64,000 nt of DNA from Actinomycetes bacterium (GCA_021791615.1 JAJYWG010000254.1:1-64000); one strand, 5' to 3'; shown: positions 1 to 7,966, counted from the stretch's first letter. A program made the numbers and translations. Notes: generated from the letters alone by a model not told the origin.

Positions 1-96
1 CTTGGTGGCCGGGACAGGAAGCTGGCCGTCCCGGAACCACCGCCATTGGGTCTGGTAGTGCACGCCTTCTTGCTCAGCCCACTCAAAGAGCTTCAC
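1..96 (-). CDS. IS607-family serine recombinase (TnpA), N-terminal fragment cut by window edge
   Basis: From a GTG at 96 the minus-strand frame stays open to base 1 and gives 32 residues. They resemble the MerR-like DNA-binding head of IS607 TnpA recombinases: KLFEWAEQEGVHYQT, then WRWFRDGQLPVPA. In that family the head is followed by a serine-recombinase domain, which would lie outside the window, so the catalytic serine and the accessory TnpB gene cannot be checked. The gene reads out of the window, so the element's left end should lie between about 97 and 157. A MerR-type regulator is the alternative, but the short WRWF.DG.LPVPA block is typical of IS607. Assignment is by motif recognition only. 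Confidence 0.6.
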   Translation of the reverse strand, partial: MKLFEWAEQEGVHYQTQWRWFRDGQLPVPATK

Positions 97-157
97 CCTC
101 GTGCTCTACGACGCATGCTCGTAGATGGTAAGTGATATCGGAGGTAGCTGTTGGCAA

Positions 158-239
158 CCCCCACCATTGGCGCCCACCACTGACCCCCACCATTGGCGCC
201 CACCACTGACCCCCACCACCGGCCCCCACCACCGGCGCC
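158..239. repeat. 26-bp minisatellite beside the IS607 fragment
   Basis: Two exact 26-bp copies (158-183 and 184-209) each begin CCCCCACCATTGG and end GCCCACCACTGA. Two shorter derivatives starting CCCCCACCACCGG follow at 210 and 223. The C-rich unit sits between the IS607-like gene and the membrane protein at 315. No gene is visible between 97 and 314. Confidence 0.85.
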
Positions 240-314
240 TCTCCAGCCAGCCCCCCCGGCGCCCGTCCCGGGCGCAACACCGTCCCTCCGCTCCACACGG
301 CTACCCTGGGTTGC

Positions 315-884
315 GTGCGTCGAGATTCCGGAGTCCCGATCTTCCTCTTGTGCCTCCTCATCGGCCTGGCCGTGGGAGCCGCCGTGCTCGGGCTGCGCCA
401 GGCACCGCCGGCTGCCGACCTGGCCCTCCACAACGCCGCCGGCGAGACGTTGGCGGCACCCAGCTTGAAAGCGGTGTACACCTCGGCGTCGAAGTCCGAG
501 GTCGTCGGCGTCCAGTTCCAGGCGCCAAGCCAGGCCACCGAGACCCTCTTGCGGGGAGGACCGGCCGGTGCGCCCGACGAAGTCGCCCACATCAGCGGCG
601 CCCGGGCGCTCGAGTCGCTCAGCCCGATCAGCGCGCTCCTCAAAGTCAGCGGGTTCGTCTCGAACGGGCCGACCTTCGTGGGCTCGGAGCCGATCTCGTC
701 GCTGATCACAGCGGCCGAGGCCCGCCAGGTGTCCGGGTCGATCCGCTACACGGTGACCGTGAAGTCAGGCTACGTGGTGAAAGTCGTCGAGCGCGAGGTG
801 GTGACCACGCCCGAAGGCTCTGAGAGCGGGGGCGGCACCTACCAGCTCCTGCGCATCGGCAACTGGCCGGTCCCCAAGCTCTAG
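315..884 (+). CDS. Hypothetical membrane-anchored or secreted protein
   Basis: The protein has 189 residues and I do not recognise a family. Residues about 8-29 form one hydrophobic segment (IFLLCLLIGLAVGAAVLGL) after a short basic N-terminus, so it is probably an N-terminal anchor or uncleaved signal with the remainder outside the membrane. The rest is Ser/Ala/Val-rich with no cysteine pairs or enzymatic motif. The GTG start at 315 is preceded by TACCCT at 302-307 with a 7-nt gap, which would suit a leaderless transcript; no Shine-Dalgarno is visible. The stop overlaps the stop of the convergent acyl-CoA dehydrogenase by four bases (CTAG). Confidence 0.6.
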   Translation: MRRDSGVPIFLLCLLIGLAVGAAVLGLRQAPPAADLALHNAAGETLAAPSLKAVYTSASKSEVVGVQFQAPSQATETLLRGGPAGAPDEVAHISGARALESLSPISALLKVSGFVSNGPTFVGSEPISSLITAAEARQVSGSIRYTVTVKSGYVVKVVEREVVTTPEGSESGGGTYQLLRIGNWPVPKL

Positions 885-2146
885 CCCGCCGCACCTCCCG
901 ACGGCACCGGGCCGGCCGCCGCAGCGTCGTCGCCGCTGGTCGTGGTCGACCCGTGGTTGCCGATCCGGGTGCGCAGGATCCCCGCCACCCGGTCCCGATG
1001 CCAGCCGGCGTCACCGAAACTGCACTGGTCGAGCTGCGACCGCTTCAGGTACAGGTGCAGGTCGTGCTCCCAGGTGAAGCCGATCCCTCCGTGCACCTGG
1101 AGCCCTGAGGACGCCACGCGCCGCGACGCGTCGGAGCACCAGGATTTCGCCATCGACGCGGCGAGCGATGCGTCGGCGTCGCCGGTGGCCACGCACCACG
1201 CTGCGTAGAAGACGATCGATCGCATGCCCTCGACGTCCACGAGCGCGTCGGCCAGGCGGTGCTTCACGGCCTGGAAGCTTCCGATGGGTCGCCCGAACTG
1301 CACACGGTCCTTCGCGTACTCGACGGACATCTCCAGCACCCTCTCGGCTCCCCCGAGCATTTCGGCTGCCGCCCCGGTGGCCGCCCGGTCGGTGAGGCGT
1401 GCCTGCGCCTGCGGACCTCCCAACCGGATCGAAGGCGTCTCGTCGAGCACCAGCCATCCGAGCTCGCGCGTCCGGTCCATGGCTGCCACGGGCTGCGGCC
1501 GTCCAGCAGTTTCGAGGTCGACCGCGTACAGACCGTCTGCGGCAACCACGATCGCCACGGAGGCCGATGGCGCGTAGAGCACCGGGGCGGGTCGGCCGGA
1601 AAGGTGCGGGCGCCCGCCATGCGATGAGACGACGAGGGCATCGGGCTGGGCGGACCAGGCGACGCAACCCACCGCGTCGCCCGACGTGAGCCCCCCCACC
1701 CACTCGTCCACGGACTGCTGGGCGGCGGCGTCCTCACACTGCGCGTGCACCAGCGCATCGAGGGCGAGCGCCGATGCCAAGAACGGGACCGCTGCGACCC
1801 GGCGGCCGATCTGCTGGCAGAGCACCGCGACCTCCACCATCCCCAGCGCGAGACCACCCTCGCTCTCGGGCCGCTCCACCCCGGGCCATCCTTGGTCGAC
1901 CATCGCCGACCACAACTCGCCGTCGTACCCCGAGGCCAGCCCGCTGTCGCTCGAACCAGTCGAACCCCTCGGACCCGGCGGAGACGCGGAGGACCCGCCG
2001 ACCACGGTGCCCGGGCCGACGCGTTCTCGCAGCCGCTCGAACCACCGGGGGTGGTCCAAGAGCGCGGCCGCGGCGTCACGCAATGCCACCTGCTCGTCGG
2101 ACAGGTCGAAGTCCACGGCGGGTGAGTCTAGGTTCCAAGCTGACAT
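881..2146 (-). CDS. Acyl-CoA dehydrogenase, FadE type with GFTWEHD C-terminus (alpha-like subunit)
   Basis: Flavoprotein of the acyl-CoA dehydrogenase family, 421 residues from the ATG at 2146 (a GTG at 2155 is also possible). Visible family signatures are QFGRPIGSFQAVKHRLAD in the second half and GGIGFTWEHDLHLYLKR near the C-terminus. The GFTWEHD ending, instead of the GGTSEIQR ending, marks one of the two subunit classes that pair in actinobacterial steroid-type heterotetrameric dehydrogenases. The other class is encoded divergently at 2190, so the two probably form one alpha2beta2 enzyme that desaturates an acyl-CoA in the cytoplasm. A TGACA-N4-TGTCA dyad (2141-2154) covers the start codon. 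The heteromeric partnership is inferred from known FadE pairs and gene order. Confidence 0.88.
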   Translation of the reverse strand: MSAWNLDSPAVDFDLSDEQVALRDAAAALLDHPRWFERLRERVGPGTVVGGSSASPPGPRGSTGSSDSGLASGYDGELWSAMVDQGWPGVERPESEGGLALGMVEVAVLCQQIGRRVAAVPFLASALALDALVHAQCEDAAAQQSVDEWVGGLTSGDAVGCVAWSAQPDALVVSSHGGRPHLSGRPAPVLYAPSASVAIVVAADGLYAVDLETAGRPQPVAAMDRTRELGWLVLDETPSIRLGGPQAQARLTDRAATGAAAEMLGGAERVLEMSVEYAKDRVQFGRPIGSFQAVKHRLADALVDVEGMRSIVFYAAWCVATGDADASLAASMAKSWCSDASRRVASSGLQVHGGIGFTWEHDLHLYLKRSQLDQCSFGDAGWHRDRVAGILRTRIGNHGSTTTSGDDAAAAGPVPSGGAAG

Positions 2147-2154
2147 CCGTGTCA
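2141..2154. promoter_or_regulatory. Operator-like dyad TGACA-TCCG-TGTCA (site 1)
   Basis: Perfect 5-4-5 inverted repeat between two divergent acyl-CoA dehydrogenase genes. On the minus strand its right half contains the ATG of the gene ending at 881. It lies 35 bp upstream of the plus-strand start at 2190. It is one of eight related sites in the window. Confidence 0.7.
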
Positions 2155-2189
2155 CGTCCCAGCAGCGGCTGTGTCATGCTGTGAACCCA

Positions 2190-3368
2190 ATGGACCTGCG
2201 AACGACCCCCGCCCAAGAGGCGCTTCGCCGAGAGATCCGGTCCTGGCTCGAGCACAATCTCCCCTGGGAGTACGGGGTGGGCCTGCCGCCCCGGTTCGAC
2301 GACTTGTCCGAAGCCGTCGCGTTTGGCCGGAGCTGGCAGCGCTCGCTGGCGGAAGCCGGATGGGTCGGTGTCACGTGGCCGGTCGAAGTGGGCGGGCGCG
2401 GGCTCGGACCGGTCGAGAACTACATCGTGACCGAGGAGCTGGCCCGTGCGAGAGCGCCGGAGCTGGTCGGACGCATCGGCATCAACCTGGTCGGCCCGAC
2501 CCTGCTCGCCCACGGCACGACAGCGCAGCGCCGGCAGTGGCTGCCGAGCATCCTGTCGGCCGGCGAGCTCTGGTGCCAGCTCTTCAGCGAGCCGGACGCG
2601 GGGAGCGACCTGGCGTCGCTCACCACGCGAGGTGAACCGGTGGACGGCGGGTACGTGCTCAACGGGCGCAAGGTCTGGACGTCGTACGCGCAGTTTGCGG
2701 ACTGGGGCCTGTGCCTGGCCCGGACCGAACCCGGTACGCCCCGCCCCCAGCAGGGGATCACGGCGCTGGTGGTCGACATGCACGCCGACGGCGTGGAGGT
2801 CCGGCCTCTCGTCCAGCTCACCGGCGAGGCCGAGTTCAACGAGGTGTTCTTCACCGACGTGTTCGTCCCCGCAGATCGCGTGCTGGGTGAGCCCGGGCGC
2901 GGCTGGAGCGTGGCCGGTTCCACCCTGGCGCACGAGCGGGGGGTGAACCCGCGCCAATTGGTCATCCACACCCAGCTCGTCGACGAGCTCCTCCGCCTGG
3001 CCGACCGGCAGGGAGCCTTCGACGACTGGCGGAGCCGTCAGGCGCTGGCCGAGTCCTACACCGAGGTGCGGCTGTTCCAGATCCTCAACTGGCGATCCCT
3101 CACCCGGCTGTCCAAAGGCGAGGAGCCCGGACCGGAGGGAAGTGCGCTCAAGCTCTACTGGAGCGAGATGTCCCAGCGCCTGCACCGCCGGGCGATGGAG
3201 ATCCTCGGCCCGGTGGCACCACTGTGGCAGGGGGCCGGCGACAACCCGGGAGACGGTGCGTGGCAGCGGAGCTGGCTCTACTACCAAGCGGCGTCGATCT
3301 TCGCCGGCACGAACGAGATCCACCGCACGCTGGTGGGCGACCGGGTGCTGGGCCTGCCCCGGAGCTAG
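2190..3368 (+). CDS. Acyl-CoA dehydrogenase, FadE type with AGTNEIHR C-terminus (beta-like subunit)
   Basis: Acyl-CoA dehydrogenase of 392 residues; the ATG at 2190 is chosen because family homology starts there (MDLRTTPAQEALRREIRSW), although the frame is open from 1686. Signatures are CQLFSEPDAGSDLASL for substrate and FAD contacts, KVWTSYAQFADWGLCLAR, and AGTNEIHRTLVGDRVLGLP at the end. The Glu of the classical YEGT motif is Ala here (FAGT), so any catalytic base must be elsewhere, as on helix G in isovaleryl-CoA dehydrogenase, or in the partner subunit. It faces the gene at 881-2146 across a dyad site and probably partners it. A crotonase follows 39 bp downstream. Confidence 0.9.
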   Translation: MDLRTTPAQEALRREIRSWLEHNLPWEYGVGLPPRFDDLSEAVAFGRSWQRSLAEAGWVGVTWPVEVGGRGLGPVENYIVTEELARARAPELVGRIGINLVGPTLLAHGTTAQRRQWLPSILSAGELWCQLFSEPDAGSDLASLTTRGEPVDGGYVLNGRKVWTSYAQFADWGLCLARTEPGTPRPQQGITALVVDMHADGVEVRPLVQLTGEAEFNEVFFTDVFVPADRVLGEPGRGWSVAGSTLAHERGVNPRQLVIHTQLVDELLRLADRQGAFDDWRSRQALAESYTEVRLFQILNWRSLTRLSKGEEPGPEGSALKLYWSEMSQRLHRRAMEILGPVAPLWQGAGDNPGDGAWQRSWLYYQAASIFAGTNEIHRTLVGDRVLGLPRS

Positions 3369-3407
3369 CGCGTCCGGCCCGCGATCGCAGAGGGAGGGAG
3401 ACTGCCC

Positions 3408-4271
3408 ATGGGCGACCAGGAACACGACACCGACCCGGTCCTCTACCGGGTCGACGGCGCAGTGGCCATCGTGACGATGAACCGTCCTCATGTGGCCAAC
3501 GCTCAGGATTCGGCACTCATCGACGGCATCGACGCGTGCTTGGACCGAGCCGACGTCGACGACACGGTGCGGGTGGTCATCCTGACCGGCGCCGGCAAGC
3601 ACTTCTCGTCGGGCCACGACTTGAAAGCGCTGGTCGGCCACGAAGAAGGCGACCGGTGGACCAAGCTGAGGGAGACGCCCGAGGGAAAGTTCGAGCACGA
3701 GAAGATCATGTACTTCGATCGGTGCCGGCGCATCCGCGACTTCCGCAAGCCCACCATCGCCGCCGTCAAGGGGAGCTGCGTGGCCGCCGGTCTCATGCTG
3801 GCCTGTATGTGCGACCTCATTGTCGCCGCCGACGACGCGAAGTTCTCCAACCCGGTGCTCAAGATGACCGGTGCCGGGGTCGAGCTGCTCGTGGAGCCTT
3901 GGGAGCTGGGGATCCGCAAGGCCAAGGAGTTCCTCCTCACCGGCGACATCATCGACGCCCAGGAAGCCTGGAGGCTGGGCCTCGTGAACCGGGTCGTCCC
4001 GGCCGGTGAGCTCGACGACCGGGCGATGGAGCTGGCCGAGAGGATCGCGCTGGTCCCGCCGGTCACCGCCCAGGTGGTGAAAGACTCCCTCAACTACACC
4101 GCCGACCTCATGGGACAGTCGGACTCGTGGAAGTACCACTTCATGGCCCACCATTGGATGCACAACACTTCGACGGCGCTCGGCGCGCTCGAGGCGCGCC
4201 GCCGGACGACCTCGATGAGAGAGGTGCTGGCCGACCGGGACCGCGGCGATGTCCCTCCCGGCAGTGCCTGA
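3408..4271 (+). CDS. Enoyl-CoA hydratase/isomerase-family protein lacking both hydratase glutamates
   Basis: Crotonase-fold protein of 287 residues with an oxyanion-hole region SSGHDLKAL (about 67-75) and GSCVAAGLMLACMCDLIVAA (122-141). Aligned by eye to rat mitochondrial hydratase, Glu144 corresponds to Met130 and Glu164 to Val150, so both acid/base residues of canonical hydratases are missing. It may be an isomerase, hydrolase or C-C lyase instead. The ATG is preceded by the Shine-Dalgarno GAGGGAGGGAG. It lies 39 bp after the ACAD and overlaps the following CaiB gene by 23 bp, so these genes are probably one operon. The C-terminal 50 residues (WKYHFMAHHWMHN) are longer than in typical hydratases. 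Confidence 0.85.
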   Translation: MGDQEHDTDPVLYRVDGAVAIVTMNRPHVANAQDSALIDGIDACLDRADVDDTVRVVILTGAGKHFSSGHDLKALVGHEEGDRWTKLRETPEGKFEHEKIMYFDRCRRIRDFRKPTIAAVKGSCVAAGLMLACMCDLIVAADDAKFSNPVLKMTGAGVELLVEPWELGIRKAKEFLLTGDIIDAQEAWRLGLVNRVVPAGELDDRAMELAERIALVPPVTAQVVKDSLNYTADLMGQSDSWKYHFMAHHWMHNTSTALGALEARRRTTSMREVLADRDRGDVPPGSA

Positions 4272-5487
4272 GCGCGCTGCGCCGCTGTCGGGCATCCGGG
4301 TGATCGACGCCGGGACCAGGATCTCGGCGCCGTTCTGCGCGGGGCTGCTCGGCGAGCTCGGTGCCGATGTGATCAAGGTCGAGATGCCCGGTGGCGGGGA
4401 CTTCATGCGGACCATGGGACCCTTCCTCCCGACTGACGACGAGGGCCCGGGCTACTCCCTGCCGTGGGCTGTCGAAGGCCGGGGTCGGCTGGGGGTGACG
4501 TGCGACCTCCGCACGCCAGAAGGCCAGGATCTCTTCCGGCGGCTCACCGCTCGTGCCGACGTCGTCTGCGAGAACTTCCGGCCCATGACGATGGAACGCT
4601 GGCACTTGGGTCCCGACGACCTGGACCCATCTCTGGTCTACATCCGCATCAGCGTGTTCGGGCAGTCGGGCCCGAACGCCTTTCGGCCCGGTCTCGACCG
4701 TATGGGTATTGCCTATGGCGGGCTACTGCACCTCACCGGTGAGCCCGACCGACCGCCGGTGCGACCCGGGGTGACGGTGTCGGACTACCTCACCGGCGTC
4801 TTTGCCGCGCTGGCTGCGGTCGCCGCCCTCTACGAGCGGGACTCGGCTGCCGGCCGCAGCGAGACCGGCGGGCGAGTCGTCGACGCCTCGCTGTACGGCG
4901 CGGTGCTCAGGATCCTCGAGTGGACGTTGGCCGGCTACGACCGGCTCGGTACGGTCCGCCGGCGAGAGGGGAACCGCCTCGGGCACTCGGCGCCCCTGGA
5001 CAACTACCCCTCGTCGGACGGCTCGTACGTGTGCATCGTGGCCGGTTCCGACGCGAACTTCGCCCGCCTGTGCGAGGCGATGGAGCGTCCCGACCTCGTC
5101 GACGACCTCCGCTTCTCCAGCTTGGCCGCACGCGCCGAGCACGGAGACGAGATCAACGACCTGGTTGCCCGGTGGACGTCCGGCCTCACGGCAGCGGAGA
5201 TCGAGCGCCGCTGCATCGCCCACGACGTCCCGGTGGCGACGGCCTACACCGCGGCCGACATCTTCGCCGACCCGCACGTCGCGCAGCGAGGCGACTTGGT
5301 CACGGTCGAAGACCCGGTCGCCGGCCCCATCCGCCAGCAGGCGCCCTTCCCCCGCTACACAGGTCTCGCACCGGTCCCGCCATCGGGTGCGCCGACGCTC
5401 GGCCAGCACAACGAAGAGATCTGGTGCGGGCTCTGCGGGCTCACCCCTGGCGAGCTGTCGTCACTCGTCGAGCGGGGGATCGTGTGA
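4249..5487 (+). CDS. CaiB/BaiF family III CoA-transferase
   Basis: Family III CoA-transferases move CoA between carboxylates through an aspartyl-CoA thioester. This 412-residue protein shows the family pattern: GIRVIDAGTRISAPFCAGLLGELGADVIKVE at about 14-44 (quoted here as scattered landmarks GIRVID, APFCAG, GADVIKVE), CDLRTPEGQDLF, ADVVCENFRP, the LDRMGIAYGGLLHLTGEPD block around 150, and the terminal LGQHNEEIW. Asp at LDRMGIAY, where most members have Gly-Pro-Tyr-plus-Asp landmarks, is a candidate nucleophile but was not proved by alignment. The start at 4249 overlaps the upstream crotonase by 23 bp and the stop overlaps the next GTG by four bases, indicating translational coupling. The substrate is unknown; CaiB enzymes in such operons usually activate or exchange the pathway acid. 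Confidence 0.87.
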   Translation: MSLPAVPERAAPLSGIRVIDAGTRISAPFCAGLLGELGADVIKVEMPGGGDFMRTMGPFLPTDDEGPGYSLPWAVEGRGRLGVTCDLRTPEGQDLFRRLTARADVVCENFRPMTMERWHLGPDDLDPSLVYIRISVFGQSGPNAFRPGLDRMGIAYGGLLHLTGEPDRPPVRPGVTVSDYLTGVFAALAAVAALYERDSAAGRSETGGRVVDASLYGAVLRILEWTLAGYDRLGTVRRREGNRLGHSAPLDNYPSSDGSYVCIVAGSDANFARLCEAMERPDLVDDLRFSSLAARAEHGDEINDLVARWTSGLTAAEIERRCIAHDVPVATAYTAADIFADPHVAQRGDLVTVEDPVAGPIRQQAPFPRYTGLAPVPPSGAPTLGQHNEEIWCGLCGLTPGELSSLVERGIV

Positions 5488-6218
5488 GCAGCGCGGCAGG
5501 GACATCGGCCACCCCAGCCGTCATCGTGCTGGCCGCCATGGCGACCGAGGTGCGCCCCCTCGTCCGCGCCCTGGGGCTGGCGCCGTCGACCTCGGACGGG
5601 CACCGGAGCTGGACCGGGTCGGTAAAAGGCGAGCGGGTTGTCGTGGCCACCATCGGGATCGGTCCCGAGAGGGCCGAACGGTCGACCTCGAGGATCCTGG
5701 GAGCAGAGGCAGCTCGCCGGGTGATCGTCGCAGGTGTGTCGGGCGCCGTCGACCCCGCCCTCGGGGTCGCCGATCTCCTCGTGCCCCGAGCCGTCGTCGA
5801 CCAGGCGTCCGGTCGGCTGTACCAGCCACAGCCAAGCGCGACCGCACCGCGCGGGACGCTCCTCACCTGCGACGCTCTCGTCACCGGGTCCGACACGGCC
5901 GCCGCCTTGGGTGCCTCGGGCATCTCGGCCGTCGACATGGAGACCGCAGCGGTCGCCGCGGTGTGCGACCGAAAGGGCATCCCATGGTCCGTCTACCGCT
6001 CCATGAGCGACCGTGTCGCCGACGGCATCCTCGACGCCACCATGATCACCCTGCTGCGCGCCGACGGTCGGATCGACCCGCTGGCGGCCGCTCGGATGGC
6101 AGCACGGCGTCCCGGGACCTTGCGGCGCCTGGCTCGCCTGGGCATGGACACTCGTGCCGCGGTCGCCTCGCTCACCCGCGCCGTCCACGACGACATCTCG
6201 GGCATGCTCAGCGAGTGA
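5484..6218 (+). CDS. Phosphorylase-superfamily (MTA/SAH nucleosidase-like) protein
   Basis: Protein of 244 residues from a GTG that overlaps the CaiB stop as GTGA. N-terminal VIVLAAMATEVRPLVRAL, then VSGAVDPALGVADLLVP and VDMETAAVAAVC, are the core motifs of purine nucleoside phosphorylases and MTA/SAH nucleosidases; the Glu in DMETA is the ribose-contacting residue of the family. The C-terminal 60 residues resemble those of the hopanoid-associated phosphorylase HpnG more than MtnN, so a role in releasing adenine or ribose phosphate from an adenosyl or hopane intermediate is possible. It is unexpected at the end of a beta-oxidation operon. The 3-prime end overlaps the convergent thiolase-like gene by 11 bp. 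Confidence 0.72.
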   Translation: MSSAAGTSATPAVIVLAAMATEVRPLVRALGLAPSTSDGHRSWTGSVKGERVVVATIGIGPERAERSTSRILGAEAARRVIVAGVSGAVDPALGVADLLVPRAVVDQASGRLYQPQPSATAPRGTLLTCDALVTGSDTAAALGASGISAVDMETAAVAAVCDRKGIPWSVYRSMSDRVADGILDATMITLLRADGRIDPLAAARMAARRPGTLRRLARLGMDTRAAVASLTRAVHDDISGMLSE

Positions 6219-7359
6219 GGATGGTCACCCCGGCGTTCGCCCCTCGACCCACCGTATGGGCCAAGGCCACGGCGGCGCCTGCGCACTGACGTGGCCCGGC
6301 CTCGCCCCGGAGCTGGCGAACCAGCTCGACGACCTGGCCCACGGCCGATGCTCCGAGCGGCTCACCTTTGGACAGCAGCCCCCCGCTCGGGTTGACCGGA
6401 AGCCGCCCGCCGAGCTCGGTCGCACCTGACTCGATCAGCTCGGCAGCCCCGCCGGGCGGGCACAGTCCGAGCTCTTCGTAGGAGAGGAGCTCCCGGGCGG
6501 CGTCGGTGTCCTGGCACTCGACCACGTCGAGGTCGTCGGGACCGATGCCCGCCTCCTCGTAGGCCGCCGCGGCGGCGAGCGCGCTGGCCGAGGGGACCGT
6601 GTCGTCGGTGGTTCCCGACATCGGGGTGGACTCGCTCAGCACCGGGCCGGGGAGGTGGGAGCGCAGGACGGCCGACGCCAGCCGGACCTGGCCGGCCCGG
6701 GCACGGGGACCGGAGCTTCGGTCCCCGGCGGTGAGCACCACGGCTGCAGCCCCCTCGTTGGGCGAGCAGAGCATCCACAGATGGAGTGGCTCGCACACGA
6801 CCCGTGACGCCAGGACCGACGACGCGTCGACTTCGGCCTGGTACATCGCGTCGGGATTGCTTGCACCGTGCCGGCGGTTCTTCACGACGACACGCGCCAA
6901 GTGGTCCTTCGTGACGCCAGACGTCACCATGAGCCGTTGAGCCCGCAGGGCAAAGTACGCGGGGGTAGCGGCGAGCCCGGCCTCTTCCTGCCACGGCTCG
7001 AAGAACGAGGAGCGGATCATGCCCTTGGGCATCTTCTCCAGGCCGAGCACGAGGACCGTGGTGTACTGCCCGGCCCGGATGGCTGCCGCCGCCAGCATGA
7101 GCGCGGCAGCACCGCTGGCGCACCCGGCCTCGACGTCGACGATCGGCATGCCGGTCATGGCGAGCCGGCCCAGCACCCGGTGACCCGTTGCCACGCCGCC
7201 GTAGGCGGTCCCGCAGAACGCCGCCTGGAAGTCCGACGGCGTGACGTCGGCATCCGCGAGCGCGTCGGCGACGGCCACCTCGCCCATGTCGGTGAGGCTG
7301 ATCGCGGGGAACCTCCCGAAACGGTGCAGCCCGACGCCGGCCACGACGACGTCGGTCAT
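6208..7359 (-). CDS. Thiolase-like lipid-transfer protein (Ltp/SCP2-thiolase family), partner of DUF35
   Basis: Thiolase-fold protein of 383 residues, ATG at 7359. The nucleophile region reads VEAGCASGAAALMLA, so the Cys is kept, and the end reads NPSGGLLSKGEPLGASAVGQ, where the thiolase His of GHP is replaced by Glu. Such Ltp proteins act as thiolases or, in the Ltp2 branch, as retro-aldolases that cut the side chain of 17-hydroxy-steroid-type CoA esters, bound to a DUF35 protein. Here a DUF35 gene lies immediately upstream and its stop overlaps this ATG by four bases, so the two are probably translated together and form a complex. It is the last gene of the minus-strand run. Confidence 0.85.
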   Translation of the reverse strand: MTDVVVAGVGLHRFGRFPAISLTDMGEVAVADALADADVTPSDFQAAFCGTAYGGVATGHRVLGRLAMTGMPIVDVEAGCASGAAALMLAAAAIRAGQYTTVLVLGLEKMPKGMIRSSFFEPWQEEAGLAATPAYFALRAQRLMVTSGVTKDHLARVVVKNRRHGASNPDAMYQAEVDASSVLASRVVCEPLHLWMLCSPNEGAAAVVLTAGDRSSGPRARAGQVRLASAVLRSHLPGPVLSESTPMSGTTDDTVPSASALAAAAAYEEAGIGPDDLDVVECQDTDAARELLSYEELGLCPPGGAAELIESGATELGGRLPVNPSGGLLSKGEPLGASAVGQVVELVRQLRGEAGPRQCAGAAVALAHTVGRGANAGVTILTR

Positions 7360-7859
7360 CGGGCTTCGCTCGGAGCGAACGCATAGGTCGTGACGCGACG
7401 CCCCTCGTCGTCGGCGTGGAGCGGCACGACGACGACTCGCATCGACTGGCCGGCTTCCAGCCTCGAAGGGTCGGGCTCGGTCAGCCGTCCGATCACCCGG
7501 GGACCGCCGTCCAGCTCGACGACCCCGAAACCGAACGGCACCTCGCCTCGGTAGCCGGGTGGCGCGGTGGTCACCGCCGTCCACGCCCAGAGCCGCCCGC
7601 CGGGCTCCAGGTCCACCGGTCTGCTCCCGGGCGTCCCGCAGTACCCGCATCGCGCCACTCTCGGGAACGAACGCATCCCGCATGCATCACACGAGCTGCC
7701 GAGCAGCCGGACAGGCGGCCCGGACGAATAGAGCCCTGCGTGCACCGCCGACGAGTCGTCCACCGCAGGAAATGTAGCGCCGCCCGCGGCACCCCGAGTC
7801 GCGACCGCTGGCTCGCTGTGCGGACTCCACCGCCGGGTCGTGCCCCCTCCGGCCCCCAT
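7356..7859 (-). CDS. DUF35 OB-fold/zinc-ribbon protein
   Basis: Stand-alone DUF35 protein of 167 residues. A rubredoxin-like zinc ribbon is visible (Cys57, Cys60, Cys71, Cys74 in SSCDACG and ARCGYCG), followed by an OB-fold segment with GRLWAWTAVTTAP and FGFGVVELDGG. DUF35 proteins bind CoA esters and dock onto thiolase-like partners, as ChsH2 does with Ltp2 in cholesterol catabolism. The stop overlaps the downstream Ltp gene start (ATGA). Homology begins only near residue 40, so the GTG at 7763 (135 residues, nearer the family length) may be the real start; the extra N-terminus is low complexity. Between this gene and the ligase at 8008 is an AT-rich spacer with an inverted repeat. Confidence 0.85.
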   Translation of the reverse strand: MGAGGGTTRRWSPHSEPAVATRGAAGGATFPAVDDSSAVHAGLYSSGPPVRLLGSSCDACGMRSFPRVARCGYCGTPGSRPVDLEPGGRLWAWTAVTTAPPGYRGEVPFGFGVVELDGGPRVIGRLTEPDPSRLEAGQSMRVVVVPLHADDEGRRVTTYAFAPSEAR

Positions 7860-7966
7860 CTCACGGCCCGGCGGTGCGCCCGCCGACCCGCCGCCCTCCG
7901 AACCGGACGAGGCGGCGTCCTCGCTGCCCAGGTTTTACCCCGAACAACCTGCAAATGCAATACAAG

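Noticed and set aside
2076..4415. A 779-codon open frame on the minus strand across the ACAD and crotonase genes
   Set aside because: High-GC codon usage makes antisense frames open; the plus-strand proteins have clear family motifs and the antisense product does not.
5441..5980. Open frames on the minus strand of the phosphorylase
   Set aside because: They lack family motifs and are explained by codon bias of the plus-strand gene.
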